The notes under the pieces are model-generated. The model saw only the letters and a program-made list of their open reading frames with translations. It made no database searches and was not told the origin of the DNA. The position numbers were made by a program, and so were the translations under genes. Positions 47,046 through 59,966 of a stretch of 64,000 nucleotides of DNA are shown piece by piece; position 1 is the first letter of the stretch, and each line of letters opens with the position of its first letter. Origin of the DNA: Allodiplogaster sudhausi (lineage: Eukaryota; Nematoda; Chromadorea; Rhabditida; Diplogasteridae); assembly GCA_945643635.1 (NCBI GenBank), contig CALZFC010000276.1, positions 717,501 through 781,500 on the forward strand, read 5' to 3'.

Positions 47046-47690
47046 TTGTTTGCAAATCTGAATGAGATTGACGTTTGAATGTTCTTTCAAGTTATTTTAC
47101 GATGAACATAGTTCGTGATGCGAAGTGTTGCATTGAATGTACTTTAACCATATCATTGAAGTCTCATTTGTCAGGTTCTTCGCCTTCTTTTCGCCTTCTA
47201 CGCTGTGAGAAGAGTTGCTGTCAGCTCGAGCTGGAGAAGCCAGTCGTCAGGTTGAGCGTGGTATGTGTTACTCATACCATTTAGTTTAATTAAAATTTTG
47301 TTGTGCACAAAGACTAGATAGGAGTGCTACATCATTTTGAAGAAAACTTTATTGTAACCCTATGAATGGCTCACGTTGAATTTGGTCGTTGTGTTTCCAA
47401 ATCTGAATGAAAATGGAATGCTTTAAAGTAAAAGTATGATTTGCATAGTTTGTGAGGAGCACTGTTCGATATGCAATGAATGCACATTTCGTAATATGAG
47501 TTTCTTTTCATTTTGCAGAAGCTTCATTATTCGATCGAGCAGTCGGTCGCCGAACACTGCGAAAGTGGGAAGCGGTGAGCATCTATTATATAACTTGTTG
47601 CCAGTTTGTTATAATAACAATAACCTATTTTTTGTGAGCTACGGTTTTATTAATTCCTACATCATTTTGAAGAAAAGTTTGTTGTAAGCC
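47046..47690. repeat. tandem duplication, two copies of about 340 bp
   Basis: Shared words in the same order: CAAATCTGAATGA (47053, 47399), GTGTTGCATTGAATG and TCGATATGCAATGAATG, an exon-like piece before a GT donor, then CTACATCATTTTGAAGAAAA (47327, 47657) followed by TTGTAA. Copies are diverged by substitutions and small indels. Confidence 0.75.
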
Positions 47691-47898
47691 ACAAATGAAA
47701 GGCTTTTGTTCACTATTGCTGGTTTAGTCGTTTATCTACGCATTTCAAGGGTCGTGCACACTTCTATTTTAAAACGTCACGACTCTTCGAAATGAGGACA
47801 TTAACAATGCCTTTATTTCCAGAGCGAGACGTTCGCGGGCTCGCGCAACTCGAGGATCGACAGCAGGACGAACAGCCCGGCCCTTCTTGTTCGCAGGT

Positions 47899-47944
<46 letters not shown>

Positions 47945-48102
47945 ATGGAAGAGAGTAAAGAGAGATAATTACTGTGAACTCATTTAAAGTGAAAGTGTTT
48001 CGAAGAGAGTCGATTAACAATGTCCTTTTTTTGCAGAGCAAGGTCTTCGCGGGCTCGGGCAACTCGATGATCGACAGCAGCAGCCCTTCTTGCTTGCAGG
48101 TT

Positions 48103-48147
<45 letters not shown>

Positions 48148-48344
48148 TTACATAACTGTGAAAACATGGAAAGTGTTTCGAAATGAGTTGATTAACAATG
48201 TCTTTATTTCCAGAGCGAGATCTTCGAGGGCTCGGCGATCTCTTCATCGACATCAGGATGTACATATTTGATGTATTTTTTGTTCTTTTTAATGTGTGTT
48301 TTTTTTTAAATTTGAATAAAGAATTTTTAAACCTTAACTTGTGA
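47046..48344 (+). CDS. 3' exons of an unrecognised gene built from duplicated exon cassettes
   Basis: Exon-like segments with good acceptors and donors occur at about 47175-47260, 47519-47574, 47823-47896, 48037-48099 and from 48218. The last three are copies of one exon. In the frame 'x|AG CGA GAC' they read ERDVRGLAQLEDRQQ, EQGLRGLGQLDDRQQQ and ERDLRGLGDLF. In the other open frame they read SETFAGSRNS, SKVFAGSGNS and SEIFEGSAIS, and this frame stops at 48309, just before AATAAA at 48315-48320. I cannot decide the frame. No domain is recognised and no start exon was found; some cassettes could be non-coding. Confidence 0.4.
47786..48270. repeat. triplicated exon cassette
   Basis: Three copies of a unit 'TTCGAA(R)GAG...ATTAACAATG...CAG + exon + donor + (GA)n', beginning near 47786, 47999 and 48178. 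Similarity spans intron 3' end, exon and donor. Each of the first two donors is followed by a GA microsatellite; the third copy runs to the gene end. Confidence 0.85.
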
Positions 48345-48669
48345 GTGCTTGCCGCTTTTTGAAATAGAAAAGCGTGCAGCACTCACTTGTTAAATTAGAT
48401 ATATTGTGTGTTCAGTATAAAGAACTTTTAACGTTGTCATGTGCAAAAAATGCGGCTGAAACATGCTGCCAATTCCCGCACTCTGATTTTTCTCCAACCC
48501 GCTCGCTCTGTTCGAGCTGGGCCCCGTTCTTGGCAAATTGCCAAGAACGGCCAAGGTTGGCAATCTGCCATCTTGGTGTGCCCGAAAGGGGCGGAGCTAC
48601 GCAATTACATGGGACAACACATCGTGATCATGTATCTCTCTATATCTCTCTCTTTAACACTCACTCCTT

Positions 48670-48708
<39 letters not shown>

Positions 48709-49654
48709 ACTGTCACTATCTCTCTCTCGCTGATCAGATAATTCTTTTATCGTCACTTCGCTCCCATCTCTTTCACCTTCGCCTTTGACTGTTGTTCTGA
48801 AGTAAGAAAGAGTGCCTTCCCGAGTGGCCATTCCATAAACATGCGCAGCCAACTACGCATTGTAATGATGAGGAGTAGAGAGAGAGAGAGAGAGTGGCAA
48901 ATGTATTCGTGGTCCCGCGAAGATTGTTTGAGCAGCTTCAACGTGCAGAGTACGGTAGCAGCGAGCGCATGTCCGGAACGTCATCTCGAAAAAACAGCTA
49001 TTTTCATAGTAAAATGTACATATGTATAAGTACAGAATAACATCTGGAAATCGTCTCTCCCTGAAGTTCTTTCTGCCGGAAAGCTTGAAAATTTTGTAAA
49101 CTTTTAGTCTGCGGCTGCGAAAATGCAATTGTTCAGTCTGCTGCGACGTAAGATTCCATTGACTTGTCATGGTGGATCGAGGCATGCAGATGAGAAGGTC
49201 GTTGTTGATGAAAGCTCAAATTCCTACCAGTTACGCCCTCCCGCTTGGCTTGCATTGTGGTCCCTTCGGGAAGGGGCTAGACTACGCCACCTGGACGGAT
49301 GGACGGCATGACTGTGGTCAGAGAGGTAGCGTCATCCTCCATCCCTGGCAATTCTGGACATGGGCGGAGCTAAGACTGTGCACTTTTGTTGAAGGAATGA
49401 GAAGAACATGAAGAAGTGCTCCATAACAGTTGTACGCCGACACGTGGTCTCGCGACTTTCATACTCCGCTAAAAGATGCTCCCCCCCCCTTCCACTTTCC
49501 CGCCCCTGCCTTACCCCCCCCCCCCCCCTCCTTACTCTTTCCTTTTCCTTATCACGCCATCCCGGCCAGTCAGATTTGCTGTCGCTCTCCTCTCTCCAAC
49601 TTTCTTTCCAGTTGCTGGAAAGTAAGCAGTGGTTCTAGCCCTCGAGCTGCAGTA
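48345..49654. other. intergenic/5' flank of the nuclear receptor, repeat remnants
   Basis: A 13-bp perfect palindrome with one-base centre lies at 48524-48550. GGGGCGGAGCTACGC-like words recur at about 48586, 49268 and 49361, suggesting decayed repeats. CT tracts occur at 48675-48705, and a poly-C run near 49505-49529. Open frames at 49123-49411 show no domain. Confidence 0.4.
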
Positions 49655-52232
49655 ATGACAGAGGTCTACTACGCCCTCGCGCCCGCTCCGCCAGCCTACG
49701 AAGAATGTCAGTGTCCTTCCACGACTACCCGACTGCTATTGCCTCCCCCTTCGCAGAGAGCAGTCTGTAGTGTTTGTATTCTAGTCTCTTCTCTCTTAGT
49801 CTTTCATACGGCGCTCCTCGAGTCTACTGCCAACGAAACAAGGAGGCTCAATTCATTCCTTACTCCCCTCCTCAATCGACTGCGCCCGTTTATCAACTAG
49901 AGTAGGCATCTATTCGCCGCTTATTTATGCACTTACTCTTTAACTAGAATTTTTTCGGCCTTTAACAATAATCACGCTAGTAATAGCGGCTGGACAAGTT
50001 ATTGATTTCATTAAGAAAGGAAAATGTTTTCGCGCTCTTGTGATCAGAAAGGTGATCAGGAAGAAATGATAAGAAAATCGTATTTTCGCGTAATGCACCC
50101 GAGATTTGGCTGGTTGACTCATTTCTTCGCCATTGCTCGCTGACCACCTGTTAACATTTGCTCATCTTATCTTTATTATGTTGTACGTCAAGAAATTGTT
50201 TAGTGAGCAATGTTTATTCATTTGTGGTTATTCAATCGATACAAAGTTGTGAGGAATCTTCAAAATGTCCACACGTTAAATTAAATATAAATTACATAAA
50301 TAGAAAGATCTTCCTGACGTCTGCATCGATATGAGCTCATATCGTTTTTTATCCACGATTTCACATGCTAGGACTTCCCAATCGCAGACACGACCAGCTT
50401 ATTTTACTCCGACGCAAATGCTATTCCATTTTCTCGCTCGTATCTCTATTTCTCGCTCTCTTTCGATGTCTCTACTCTCTATCTCTATGTCTCCCTACTC
50501 TCTCTCTCCCTCTTTCTCTCTAGTCATGTAAAGAGCTTTCAACTGATAATGCTTCTTTCCGTATTCACCAAAAGCTGCTTGAACAGTTTGTAGTTCGTCG
50601 CTCTGCTACCTTCTAGTCTTTGAAGCAGAAGACGAGAAAAGTTATTACCAGCGTGTATTTCTCGTCATAGCGGAGTGACATCCATGCACAGGTAAAAGTG
50701 GAAACTGGTGACGATAACAGCATGCTACTTACAGTCTTCTGCCAAGATATTACCCCCCCCTCCTTCTTTATTGCATGCCTACTTTCTTGCAACATCAGGA
50801 ACTTCGTCATTACTGTTATCGCTCCTCCGCTACTGCATTCCAGGGCATTTAGTTGTTGAGAGAGAGTCAATAAAAAAGGCGATCCGGTTTTTTTTTCTTA
50901 TTAAGAAAAATTAAAATTGCATGTTACATAAAAAAATACATACATTGGTAAAATAAACGCTTTGAAAAAAAGCAGAATTGTTTTTCCAGCACCTGCAGGC
51001 GTCTCTTCTTCGTCTCCCGGATGGTACACAACGACATCGTCAGTGAGCACCACTGCTGCCGGAGGCTATATCCCCTCTGGCGGCGGCGGCCAGCAGAATT
51101 CGGCGCTGGCGTCCACCATCTCGCGCCTCTGCGCCATCTGCGGTGCGCCATCGAATGGCTACCACTTCAACGCGCCGTCGTGCTCGGCGTGCGCCGCTTT
51201 TTTCCGGTCAGGAAAAAATTTTATACGGAACAAATTGTAGTTTTTAACTAAACTAATCGTTGCTGATTGTGCATCCTCTATCTGTCTAGTATATCTTTTC
51301 TGCAAACATTTAAAGATCTATAAAAGGCTACGAATTTTTTGAACTACATATGATCATATTTGCAGTTTAGATCATATTTTTATCAGCGGAGAGTGAAAAT
51401 ATTTGAGCATGCACAATTCAATGCTGCTCAGTACAAACGGCTCTCTGTGGTCTTATCAAGGTGTCTCGATGCTTATCCAGTCTGAATCAATAATCTACAG
51501 TCTTGTTCTCTATCAGTGTCTTACTGTTCTCATCCCTTCACTGTCCTTCTCTTTTATCAAATAATGATAATTATTATCAGATTATCAATTCGTAAGTGGT
51601 TTTCACCTGGTTTATGCTATTTACTTTCTTCACAATCTCATTGTTAGCCGCACCGTCACCCTCGACCGTCGATTCTCCTGCCCGCACCACAACAACTGCC
51701 GAGTCAACTATGGTCAGCGAGATCTGGCTAGCGATCTACTTAGGCATCTAAGCAATTAGCAAAAAAATTTGCAGTTGTGTTTTTAAGGGTTTTATTATAA
51801 ATCAATTATAATTTAATCAAAATTTAAGAAGTATAGATTAGTGAGAAATGTCTGCCACTTTCAGCTATGCGAGTCATATGCCGAGCTTGCCGCTACGCAA
51901 AGTGCATTGCGCATGGAATGGATAGGAAAGGTGAGGAATGGGAGGGGAGGATGATTATGAGGTGAAAGAGAGATAAGAAGAGAAGAATTTGCATGAAAGT
52001 CGGAAAACGAATCGCCATATGGAGGAATGTTGCACTACTAACGGCAAGTACAAATTATTATTGCCTGGAAGCTCTTATCTCCGCTCATAGCGCTTATTGT
52101 TAGTCAAGAATAGAACGAGTCGTCCGCAAAAGGACACGTGGTGATTGGCGAGAGATGAGGAAGACAGAGAGAGAGAGAGAGAGGGCGAGAGAGAGAGGGA
52201 GAGCGAGAGAGGGAGAGCGAGAGAGGGAGAGC

Positions 52233-52265
<33 letters not shown>

Positions 52266-52286
52266 GGAGAGCGAGAGAGGGAGAGC

Positions 52287-52320
<34 letters not shown>

Positions 52321-52328
52321 AGGAGAGC

Positions 52329-52361
<33 letters not shown>

Positions 52362-54688
52362 GGAGAGAGACATAGTCGCTTTAGATCAGAAAAACAAAAA
52401 CCGAGTGGCAGTCTTCAGCCAGAATACGCCACTCACGAAAAGATCAAGCAAACATTAATTTTCTAAATGACTAAATTTAAGCAAATTCGTAATGGTATGA
52501 TGATCTTCGTACGTGCATATGACGATATATCACGAACGACGATCATCATCATATCTGCACTATTCCCTCGGCCTATGAAAACTGCTCCATCCCCTAGCCC
52601 TATATCACTGGCCACCTCCTTTGTTTCTACAGCTCACTCAAACCCACTTGTGATGTCTAACATGCAACATAACTGGGCTGTCGAGAAGAATGGAGAAAGA
52701 AATTCAATTAATCATTTATTAATTGATCGACTTGTCTTAGCCGTGCAACCGCGACGCGACTGCAACGCGGGCCGCCGCAAGATCAACTACACAACCATTC
52801 CGAATGGCCAGCCCCTCCAGACACAACAGCAGCAGCAAGTGCAGCAGATGGCGCCCCTCCACGTTCACCTGCCTTCCGCCACACTTTCGCATCAGGCAAA
52901 CTGGCATTTTTCTATTTTAAAATAAATTTATTATTGTTCATTAATTTTTAATTTATAAAAAGAATATATCATGATTCATGAATTAGTGCTAAAATTGATT
53001 TGAATTAATTTAGAAATCATAAAACCATAATGGCCAATTCATAAAGCCATCATGACCAATTCATAAAACCATAATGACCACTTCAGAGCCTCCTCGTGCC
53101 GAAGCGCGAGGCTTCATCCTATCTGGCGGCCACGGACACGTCGCCTCCTCCTCCGGCCTACTGCCAGCAGCAGCAACAACTACAACAGCAGTACACTCTG
53201 CTGCAGCCACTGCAAGTGGTCGCCGCGCCCGGCAACATCATCACTTCCGCCATGCTCAGCACGGTCAGCGATGTGCCGTTTTGAAGGAGCAAGAAACTTA
53301 TGGAATTTTCCTTTCTAAATCACTTGCACTCTCATCCTTATGTCGGGCAAAAAGGCGCAAATTTAAGATAGAGTTTCCGTCGGTACAAGAGTTCCAAACA
53401 AACTACAGTATGCCTGCATGTCCCGGGCCTCTTTCAACACCCTCCACGGGAATGAACTCTCCTGGCCGCATGACCAGCCGCGGCCAGAGTTGACGTGCAC
53501 TCTCTGTTGTCGTCTCCTTCCAGTTATCCATATCATCAGATGTCCTCATCGCACCACGTTTTATCAACGGATCCTTTTTGGGATGATTGCAATAACAGCT
53601 GACTCCCTCTCCGTTTCCACTCTCTCCCCTTCTCTCTCGAGCCCTCTCTCCTTATTTCTGTCTTTCTCCCTGTATACTTTAGCATTCTCATTTTTTCCCT
53701 AAATCTTTTTCACCCTGCAATTAATGCGCTTATTATATCTCCCTTTCCTCTCACTCTCTCTCTCGTTCTCTCTGTTTCTCTCTCTCTCCCTCTGTCTTCT
53801 TATTTCTGTCTTCTCCCTGTATCCTCTCTCATCTTAATTTTTCCCCAACTCTTCATCATCTTGCCAACTTACAATCCAACTGACCATTTTCGCCCACGTG
53901 ATTTTATTCTTATTTATGCACATCCATCTAATAACAGTCATAAAAATGTCACAACGGTCACAGAAATTATCATCAAACATTGTGATGGACCTTCTTCTTG
54001 AAACTTATAAAAACCCATTATAAGAAGTGAAATCAATAAAAATGTTGTTAATTAACCTTTAAAGATACTAAAATATTTAAACAAATTAGATGACAAATAA
54101 GTAGTATACATGTAATGAAAGGAGTTGCTCTCTCAGCCGAATATTCACCTGCAAAGAGCTCCCTCTGCTTCAAAATGGAGTTTTCCCTTCCTTTAAAGGA
54201 GCTTCTCTCTCCGCCCAGCGACGAGCAACCTCCTCACTACGCGTCTTCCTACGCATCTTCCTCTGGCATCGACAATGAACAGCACGTCATAATGTCTTCT
54301 TCGCCAGCTGGAAGTCTGCCAAACTCCACCTACTCTTCTTTGTCAATGTATACTCACTCTGTTTGTTTGGATAGAACATATATGTTGTTCATTATACTAT
54401 ATTATATTAAAAAAGATCAACTGTATTTTATTTGATTTTTCCTGGCAATGATAGTCGGCATCTCTCTAAATAACATGCTGTCTCTCTTTACGTCTGGCAA
54501 AAAAAAAATTCAAGCTCGATTTTGTGGCTCCTTTAAATTAGAAGAATAATTGCAGCCAGCCGCCAGACATTCTCGAAGAGCTTCTCGCAGAAGAGAGGAG
54601 GCTGAATGAACGGAGACGAGTGCTCTTCTCTTCTACCGTCACCATCTCAAGCATGCTCGGCAGACGAGGCAATCCCAATGATATTGTC

Positions 54689-54735
<47 letters not shown>

Positions 54736-55584
54736 TAAGAGAAAAGAGCGAGAGAGAGAAGATCGAGAGAGAGAGAGAATCAATAGAAAAGAGCGAGAGA
54801 GAGAGAGAGTAGCAAGAGAAGAGAGCGAGAGAGAGAGAAAGAGAGAGTAGCAAAAGAAAAGAGCGAGAGAGTGAGTTAGAGAGAGAGTAGCAAGAGAAGA
54901 GAGCGAGAGAGAAAGAGAGAGTAGCAAAAGAAAAGAGCGAGAGAGTGAGTTAGAGAGAGAGAGTAGCAAGAGAAGAGAGCGAGAGAAAGAGAGAGAGAGA
55001 GAGAAAGGGAGAGTAGCAAAAGACAAGAGCGAGAGAGAGAGAGTGAGTGAAAGTGAGACAGTCGGATAAAAAAAAAAGTAAACAGGAATGAAACGTATGA
55101 ATAAAGGCCACCATTTTATTGAGGCTGTGCTCTCTACTTGATTCCCTCTCTCTCCCTTTTCAGTCCTTCACAAAGGAGGACCTGCGCGAGTTGAATCTGG
55201 AGGGCATTGCACGCGAGTCCCGCTCGATGATTCTGCTTGTCTATGAGTGGAGCCGAGCCGTTCCGGGATACACGGCACTCACCAGCCGGGACAAGGTCAG
55301 AGAGATGTTCGAGGAGGGAGAGAGGGAGAAAGAGGGGGAGAGAGAGAGAGAGGGCTCTTCCAAAGAAGCATGAAGCCTCCCATCCAGAAAGCCTACCTCT
55401 GCCGTGCAGTGCTCCACCAAGTTCTTCTCGACTCCACCTATCTCACTTATCGACTCGGCTATCCGGACAGGTCATTCATGTCATCTAATATATATATTAC
55501 AAACCCGTCAACCTCAAATCGGCATTTTTTTACGCCTGGGCCGCTGTAGGCACCCCTGCTCAAGTTGCTGTAGAACTAGATCTA

Positions 55585-55625
<41 letters not shown>

Positions 55626-56100
55626 CTTTCCTTCTTTCTTCCCATCTTTTTCTGTGCTCTCTTCTTCCCAGCCCAAAATACTCTATAAAAAAAGCTTCTC
55701 CAGATTCATAATGCTGAACGGGATGTACGTGGGCATTCCGGAGTACAGCACGGAAGGCTGGGGGGACGAGCCGGACTTTATCACTGGCGAGCTCAAGAAG
55801 AGGTCGGTACAATCAGAAATGAGGTTCTGCACAAATTGTCTTTTTATTCATTACAAAATTAATGAAAAAGACATAAATTGTATATGAATAAAGTAGGAAA
55901 CATTTTTGTGATTATAATATATTTCAAACATAATATTTAAAAAAATTATTTATTTCAAGTTTTCTCACTCTGGCTGTTCAGCCTGTACCGGCCGCTACTC
56001 GACCGCGCAGTGAACCAGATTGTACGACCCATGCACGACATTGCCATCACTTTCACCGAGTTCGTCGCGCTCAAAGCACTCGTCTCGTGGAAGAGCACTA

Positions 56101-56158
<58 letters not shown>

Positions 56159-56188
56159 GAGAGAGCGGGTGAGCGAGAGAGAGAGAAC

Positions 56189-56220
<32 letters not shown>

Positions 56221-56247
56221 GAGAGAGCGGGTGAGCGAGAGAGAGAG

Positions 56248-56283
<36 letters not shown>

Positions 56284-56832
56284 GGAGATATAACGAGAGA
56301 CAAGAAACAACATCTTTACCTCTGTAAAGGGGGTCAGAAAAGAACCTGCCAACTACATAAATGACTCGTAATACCAGCCGGCCTGGCCGACTTCACTCCT
56401 GCCGCGAAGGAGTCGATGCAGACGCACATCGATGCGCTCTTCGCCGCCCTCTCAGCCCATTACTCCGCCGCCGGCATCGACGCGTCCGAGCGCATCGGCG
56501 CCGTCGTCCTGCTCATGTCCAGCTTCGTGGTGAGACCAGAGTGGAGAGGGTGTACTGTAGGTAGACACTTTCAGGATTCGACCAGATGGAAGAGGGTACA
56601 CTGTAGGTAGACACTTCAAATTACTAAGAATTTTTAAGGTGGTATCGAAAAAGAAGGCTATTGTTTGAACCTGAAATATTGATTACTTTTTCAATAATAC
56701 ACAATTCAACTAAAGTGCTTGAAGGACATCGGCATGGAGATCCTGGAGAGCCATCACAAGATTCATCTGTTCGAGTTGTGGGAGCTGGACAGTCTGCTGC
56801 TGCAGTTCCTTTGCGCTCACTCGGAGATCTAA
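49655..56832 (+). CDS. nuclear hormone receptor (nematode supplementary type)
   Basis: Ligand-regulated transcription factor family. Fourteen exons, phase closed, about 570 aa: 49655-49706, 50990-51206, 51648-51712, 51865-51930, 52741-52895, 53087-53263, 54199-54347, 54556-54685, 55164-55295, 55388-55470, 55704-55802, 55982-56100, 56378-56529, 56716-56832. The DNA-binding domain (about residues 64-133) keeps all eight zinc cysteines: CAIC, CSAC, CPHHNNC, CRAC; the P-box is [10 protein letters not shown], typical of expanded nematode NHRs. A Gln-rich hinge ([20 protein letters not shown]) follows. The ligand-binding domain runs from about 300 to the end, with [34 protein letters not shown] and a terminal AF-2-like helix [12 protein letters not shown]. 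Intron 5 appears to use a GC donor (CATCAG|GCAAAC). The exon starting at 54199 might start earlier, since its frame is open upstream. AATAAA at 57087-57092. Confidence 0.93.
52155..52370. repeat. GAGAGCGAGAGAGG minisatellite in a receptor intron
   Basis: GA tract punctuated by GCGAGAGAGGGAGA units repeated more than ten times, in the intron between receptor exons 4 and 5. Confidence 0.85.
53277..53390. mobile_element. decayed copy of the TTAA/AGGAGC MITE family
   Basis: GAAGGAGC at the left, then CTAAATCACTTGCACTCTC, GTCGGGCAAAAAGGCGC and AAATTTAAGATAGAGTTT in the same order as the element at 7229. The right terminus is eroded. It lies in a receptor intron right after the donor at 53264. Confidence 0.55.
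54445..54536. mobile_element. 3' half of a TTAA/AGGAGC MITE
   Basis: CATCTCTCTAAATAACATGC, TCTGGCAAA and a terminal GGCTCCTTTAAA match the right half of the 7229 element. The left half is missing or lies near 54191, where TTTAAAGGAGC coincides with the start of a receptor exon. Confidence 0.5.
54690..55060. repeat. GA minisatellite with GTAGCAAGAGAAGAGAGCGAG units
   Basis: Starts immediately after the receptor donor at 54686 (GTCAGTCAGAGAG) and repeats AGAGAGTAGCAAGAGAAGAG-type units about five times among (GA)n. Confidence 0.85.
56101..56283. repeat. GA tract directly following a 5' splice site
   Basis: Donor GTAAGAGAGAGAG runs straight into a (GA)n tract with a duplicated 62-bp sub-unit containing AGCGGGTGAGCGAGAG. 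Confidence 0.85.
56534..56616. repeat. 46-bp tandem duplication with ACTGTAGGTAGACACTT
   Basis: GACCAGAGTGGAGAGGGTGT and GACCAGATGGAAGAGGGTAC each lead into ACTGTAGGTAGACACTT. The first copy begins at the receptor intron donor (56530), so the repeat is intronic. Confidence 0.75.
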
Positions 56833-58851
56833 GATTTAGGTTCTTAGGGATTAACCCCTAAATCTATAATATCTTTATACGTGATAAAGTTTTATATTTT
56901 GTAAAAAATCTCATTTATATAACCTTTTTACTCATCCACAGAAGGAAGAAAGAAAGAAATATTATATCTATGCCTCGCTACTATGTATGAATCGTTCGTT
57001 TTTTTTTCTACCTCGAGAAATATATATAAATTTCAGATTGCTCACATATTATTGAATAATGAAATTAAATTTGTCGATTGAAAATGAATAAAGCGTGTTG
57101 CTTTCCTCATGTTGTGACGTGAGTGCGAGCGAAACAAGCAACTGACTCCGTTTGCCCTCTTCAACTCCGCTCCTCGACTCCCATCATCGTCACCTTGTCT
57201 CTACCCTTGGCAGACTATCTTTGAATCCCCTACTCCTCGTCGACTGGCTGCCAGAATTCGTCAGTTTCACCTGAACGGGGACATTCCAGGTGTACATGCT
57301 CCCCCCCCCAATCAGCTTGTACATACCTAGATAGATGACGAGCTTTCTCCGCCTCCGCCCACCGCCGAATCTCAGTTTTCCCGTCTCTGTCTCTCTATCT
57401 CTCTACTTCATACTTCAGTCAATGCCCCACTAACCATAAACTCTACCTATTTAGCTGAAACAGTAAGTAATCTCTCTCCATGAGTTCGGTTCTGCTCCCG
57501 AGTGCAAGAGCATGTGACTGTCTTGCACGGCTGTCTGGATCATCCTTTCCATCTCTCCGAACCATCTCGCTTATCTCTGCAGACTACAGCAGGGAGTGGA
57601 CTACACATCCTTCTTACCATTAGTAATCATATCATCCCTCTCTCTCTTTCTCTCTTTCTCTCTCTATCTCTATCTCTCTCTCTCTTTTTCTCTCTCTGTC
57701 CATAGCTGATTATCCATCGTATGCATCTGCACCTTGCTCCTGATCCCCTCCCTGCTTCATCGTGGATCCACTCGTCTCTGATGGCAACAGCCATGTTTTC
57801 ACCCACACTTTAAGCTATAGATAGGTGGTTCAAAAATATCTCGTTTATGTGTGTCATATGTTTATCCTAGAATTTGTAGCTTCTCTCCCCCCCCCCTATT
57901 TTCTTTCATTCCCACCCTTATTCCCACTCTCTCCCCTCCCCATTCTCTCTCTCTGTTTCGTTTCTTTCTTTCTCTCGTTGCTTATTACTCTCTCACTCTT
58001 TGCTATCTCTCCTTTCATACTGGGAACGTGCTGCTGAAAAAGCTTAACACCTTGCTTTGGCAACTTCTGTCAACTGGTGACTGACTTCCTGTTATCACTC
58101 CATCATCTGCCTTTTCGTCTCCAAAATATTGTTTAGTTTTTTTCCTAAATCCTTTATCTTGTCTGTCTCTCTCTTCTCTCTCTCCCTCTCTTTCTCTCTC
58201 TCACTCTCTCTCTCCCATTTCCGCTGTCAGCTCTGTCTCCCTTGTTGCGTTCTTCCAGACTCCAACGGAAGGTGATAATGAGTGCAGTTGTCTCTTCTTT
58301 CTCGGTTACACTTGGCACCACCTGCCATGGCCACCATCTTCTTTTTCTCTCTTAATCTCAGTGAACTCTTGTCTCTCCCGTTCTCTTCTCCTGCACTTTT
58401 GTCCATATCTTCCAAACCGCCTTCCTTCCTCTCTTCTGCCACCGCTTCATGTCTGCGGTCGTTTTGGTGATTTTTGGTTGCTTCTCTCTCTTCTTTCCCT
58501 CTCTATCTCTCTGACTCTTTTCTCTCTCTCTCTCTCACTTCTCTCTCTCCCTTCTCTCTCTCTCTCTCCCTTCTCTCTCTCTCTCTCTCCTTGGCTCTTC
58601 TGGGCAAGCTCCAAATAGGAACTTTGGGGTGTTTTCTAGTGTTATTCTGCCTTAGTTGTTTGTTCAGCCTTCAGCCTGCTCCTTGTCTTCTCTCTCCTCC
58701 CCATCCGCAGGCATTTCAGCCATGTTTAGAAGTGTTATTGCGAAAAGTGCAGAGGCCTGATTCAGTGGTTCCGCTTTTTTTGTTCAGACCAGACAAATAC
58801 TTTCCATAAACACATGTTTCTGTGTCCATTTGCTCGCTCTCTCTCTCTCTT

Positions 58852-58884
<33 letters not shown>

Positions 58885-59920
58885 ACTTCTACTACTTAAT
58901 GTCTTGCTTTCTCTCTGTTGTCTCTCTTCCTTTTCTTTCACTTGCACGTTTCTCTATCCCCTCTCTGTTTCTCTCACTATTTCTCTTCTCACTCTCTTTC
59001 ACTCACAATTTCTCTTCTGTTTTCACTCTCGCCCTTCCCCTCTGGACACAACCGTAAAATACTCTCAAGCACGCGAAAAAATTCATGATTAATCGGGCAC
59101 AACCATCATCCAAGTCGTATGACAACCGAGGGAATTTTATTTGATCAAATTGGTTGTTTATCTCTATTTTATTTGATAGCGTATGCGTATTTGTTTGACT
59201 TTTCGTTCTTTCAATGCTTTAATCTCCTTTCTTCACTTATCTATGTAGCTAACAACTTGTTTATGTCTGCACATTTTACTTCCTTCTCCAAGCGCAGGCG
59301 TTCGTCCCCTTTCGGCAATCTTGCAAAAATAAGTGGTTATGATTTCCTTCGGCAATGAAACTGGAGGGTCGAAGAGCGAAAGAGAGAAAGAGTGAGAGTG
59401 ATAGTGAGAGATAGAGAGAACGAGAGAGACGTAGAGAGAGATGGAAAGAGAGAGGGAGAGAGAGTGCGAGAAATAGATAAAAGAGAGGCAGGCATAGGTG
59501 CACATAATATGTGCACAGCTAGGAACGAAGATGAAGAAGCGAAGCAGACCGAGACGAGAAGAAATGCAGCATAAAAGATGAGGAATGGTGGAGAGTGCAG
59601 GAATGTATTTGATGAATGAGAAGAGAGATTCTAGAGATAGAAAGGAAAGAGAGATAAGAGCAGAGAGAGAGAGAGAAAGAGAAAGCGAGAGAAGAAGTAT
59701 GTTGGTTACAAGAAGTAGACAAGGTTGTGGTGTGGACAGGCAAAGAATGATGCGAGGCAGAGGCTGAGAGAAGACGACCCTGAAAGTGCACGTGAGGGGC
59801 TGGCGGGAAGGAGGAAGAAGGGAGAAGGTTCAAAAATAAAGGCAAGAGATGGCCGAGGTTGCACAGACCTTTTTGATCTGGGTATTGATCGAGAGAAGAG
59901 ATTCTGAAAGGGGGGGGGGC

Positions 59921-59966
<46 letters not shown>

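Noticed and set aside
46878..47090. Minus-strand 70-residue hydrophilic frame
   Set aside because: Ordinary composition but no start context, splice partner or motif; not enough to call a gene.
52104..52466. Arg/Glu and Ser/Leu repeat proteins
   Set aside because: Two strands of the GA minisatellite in a receptor intron.
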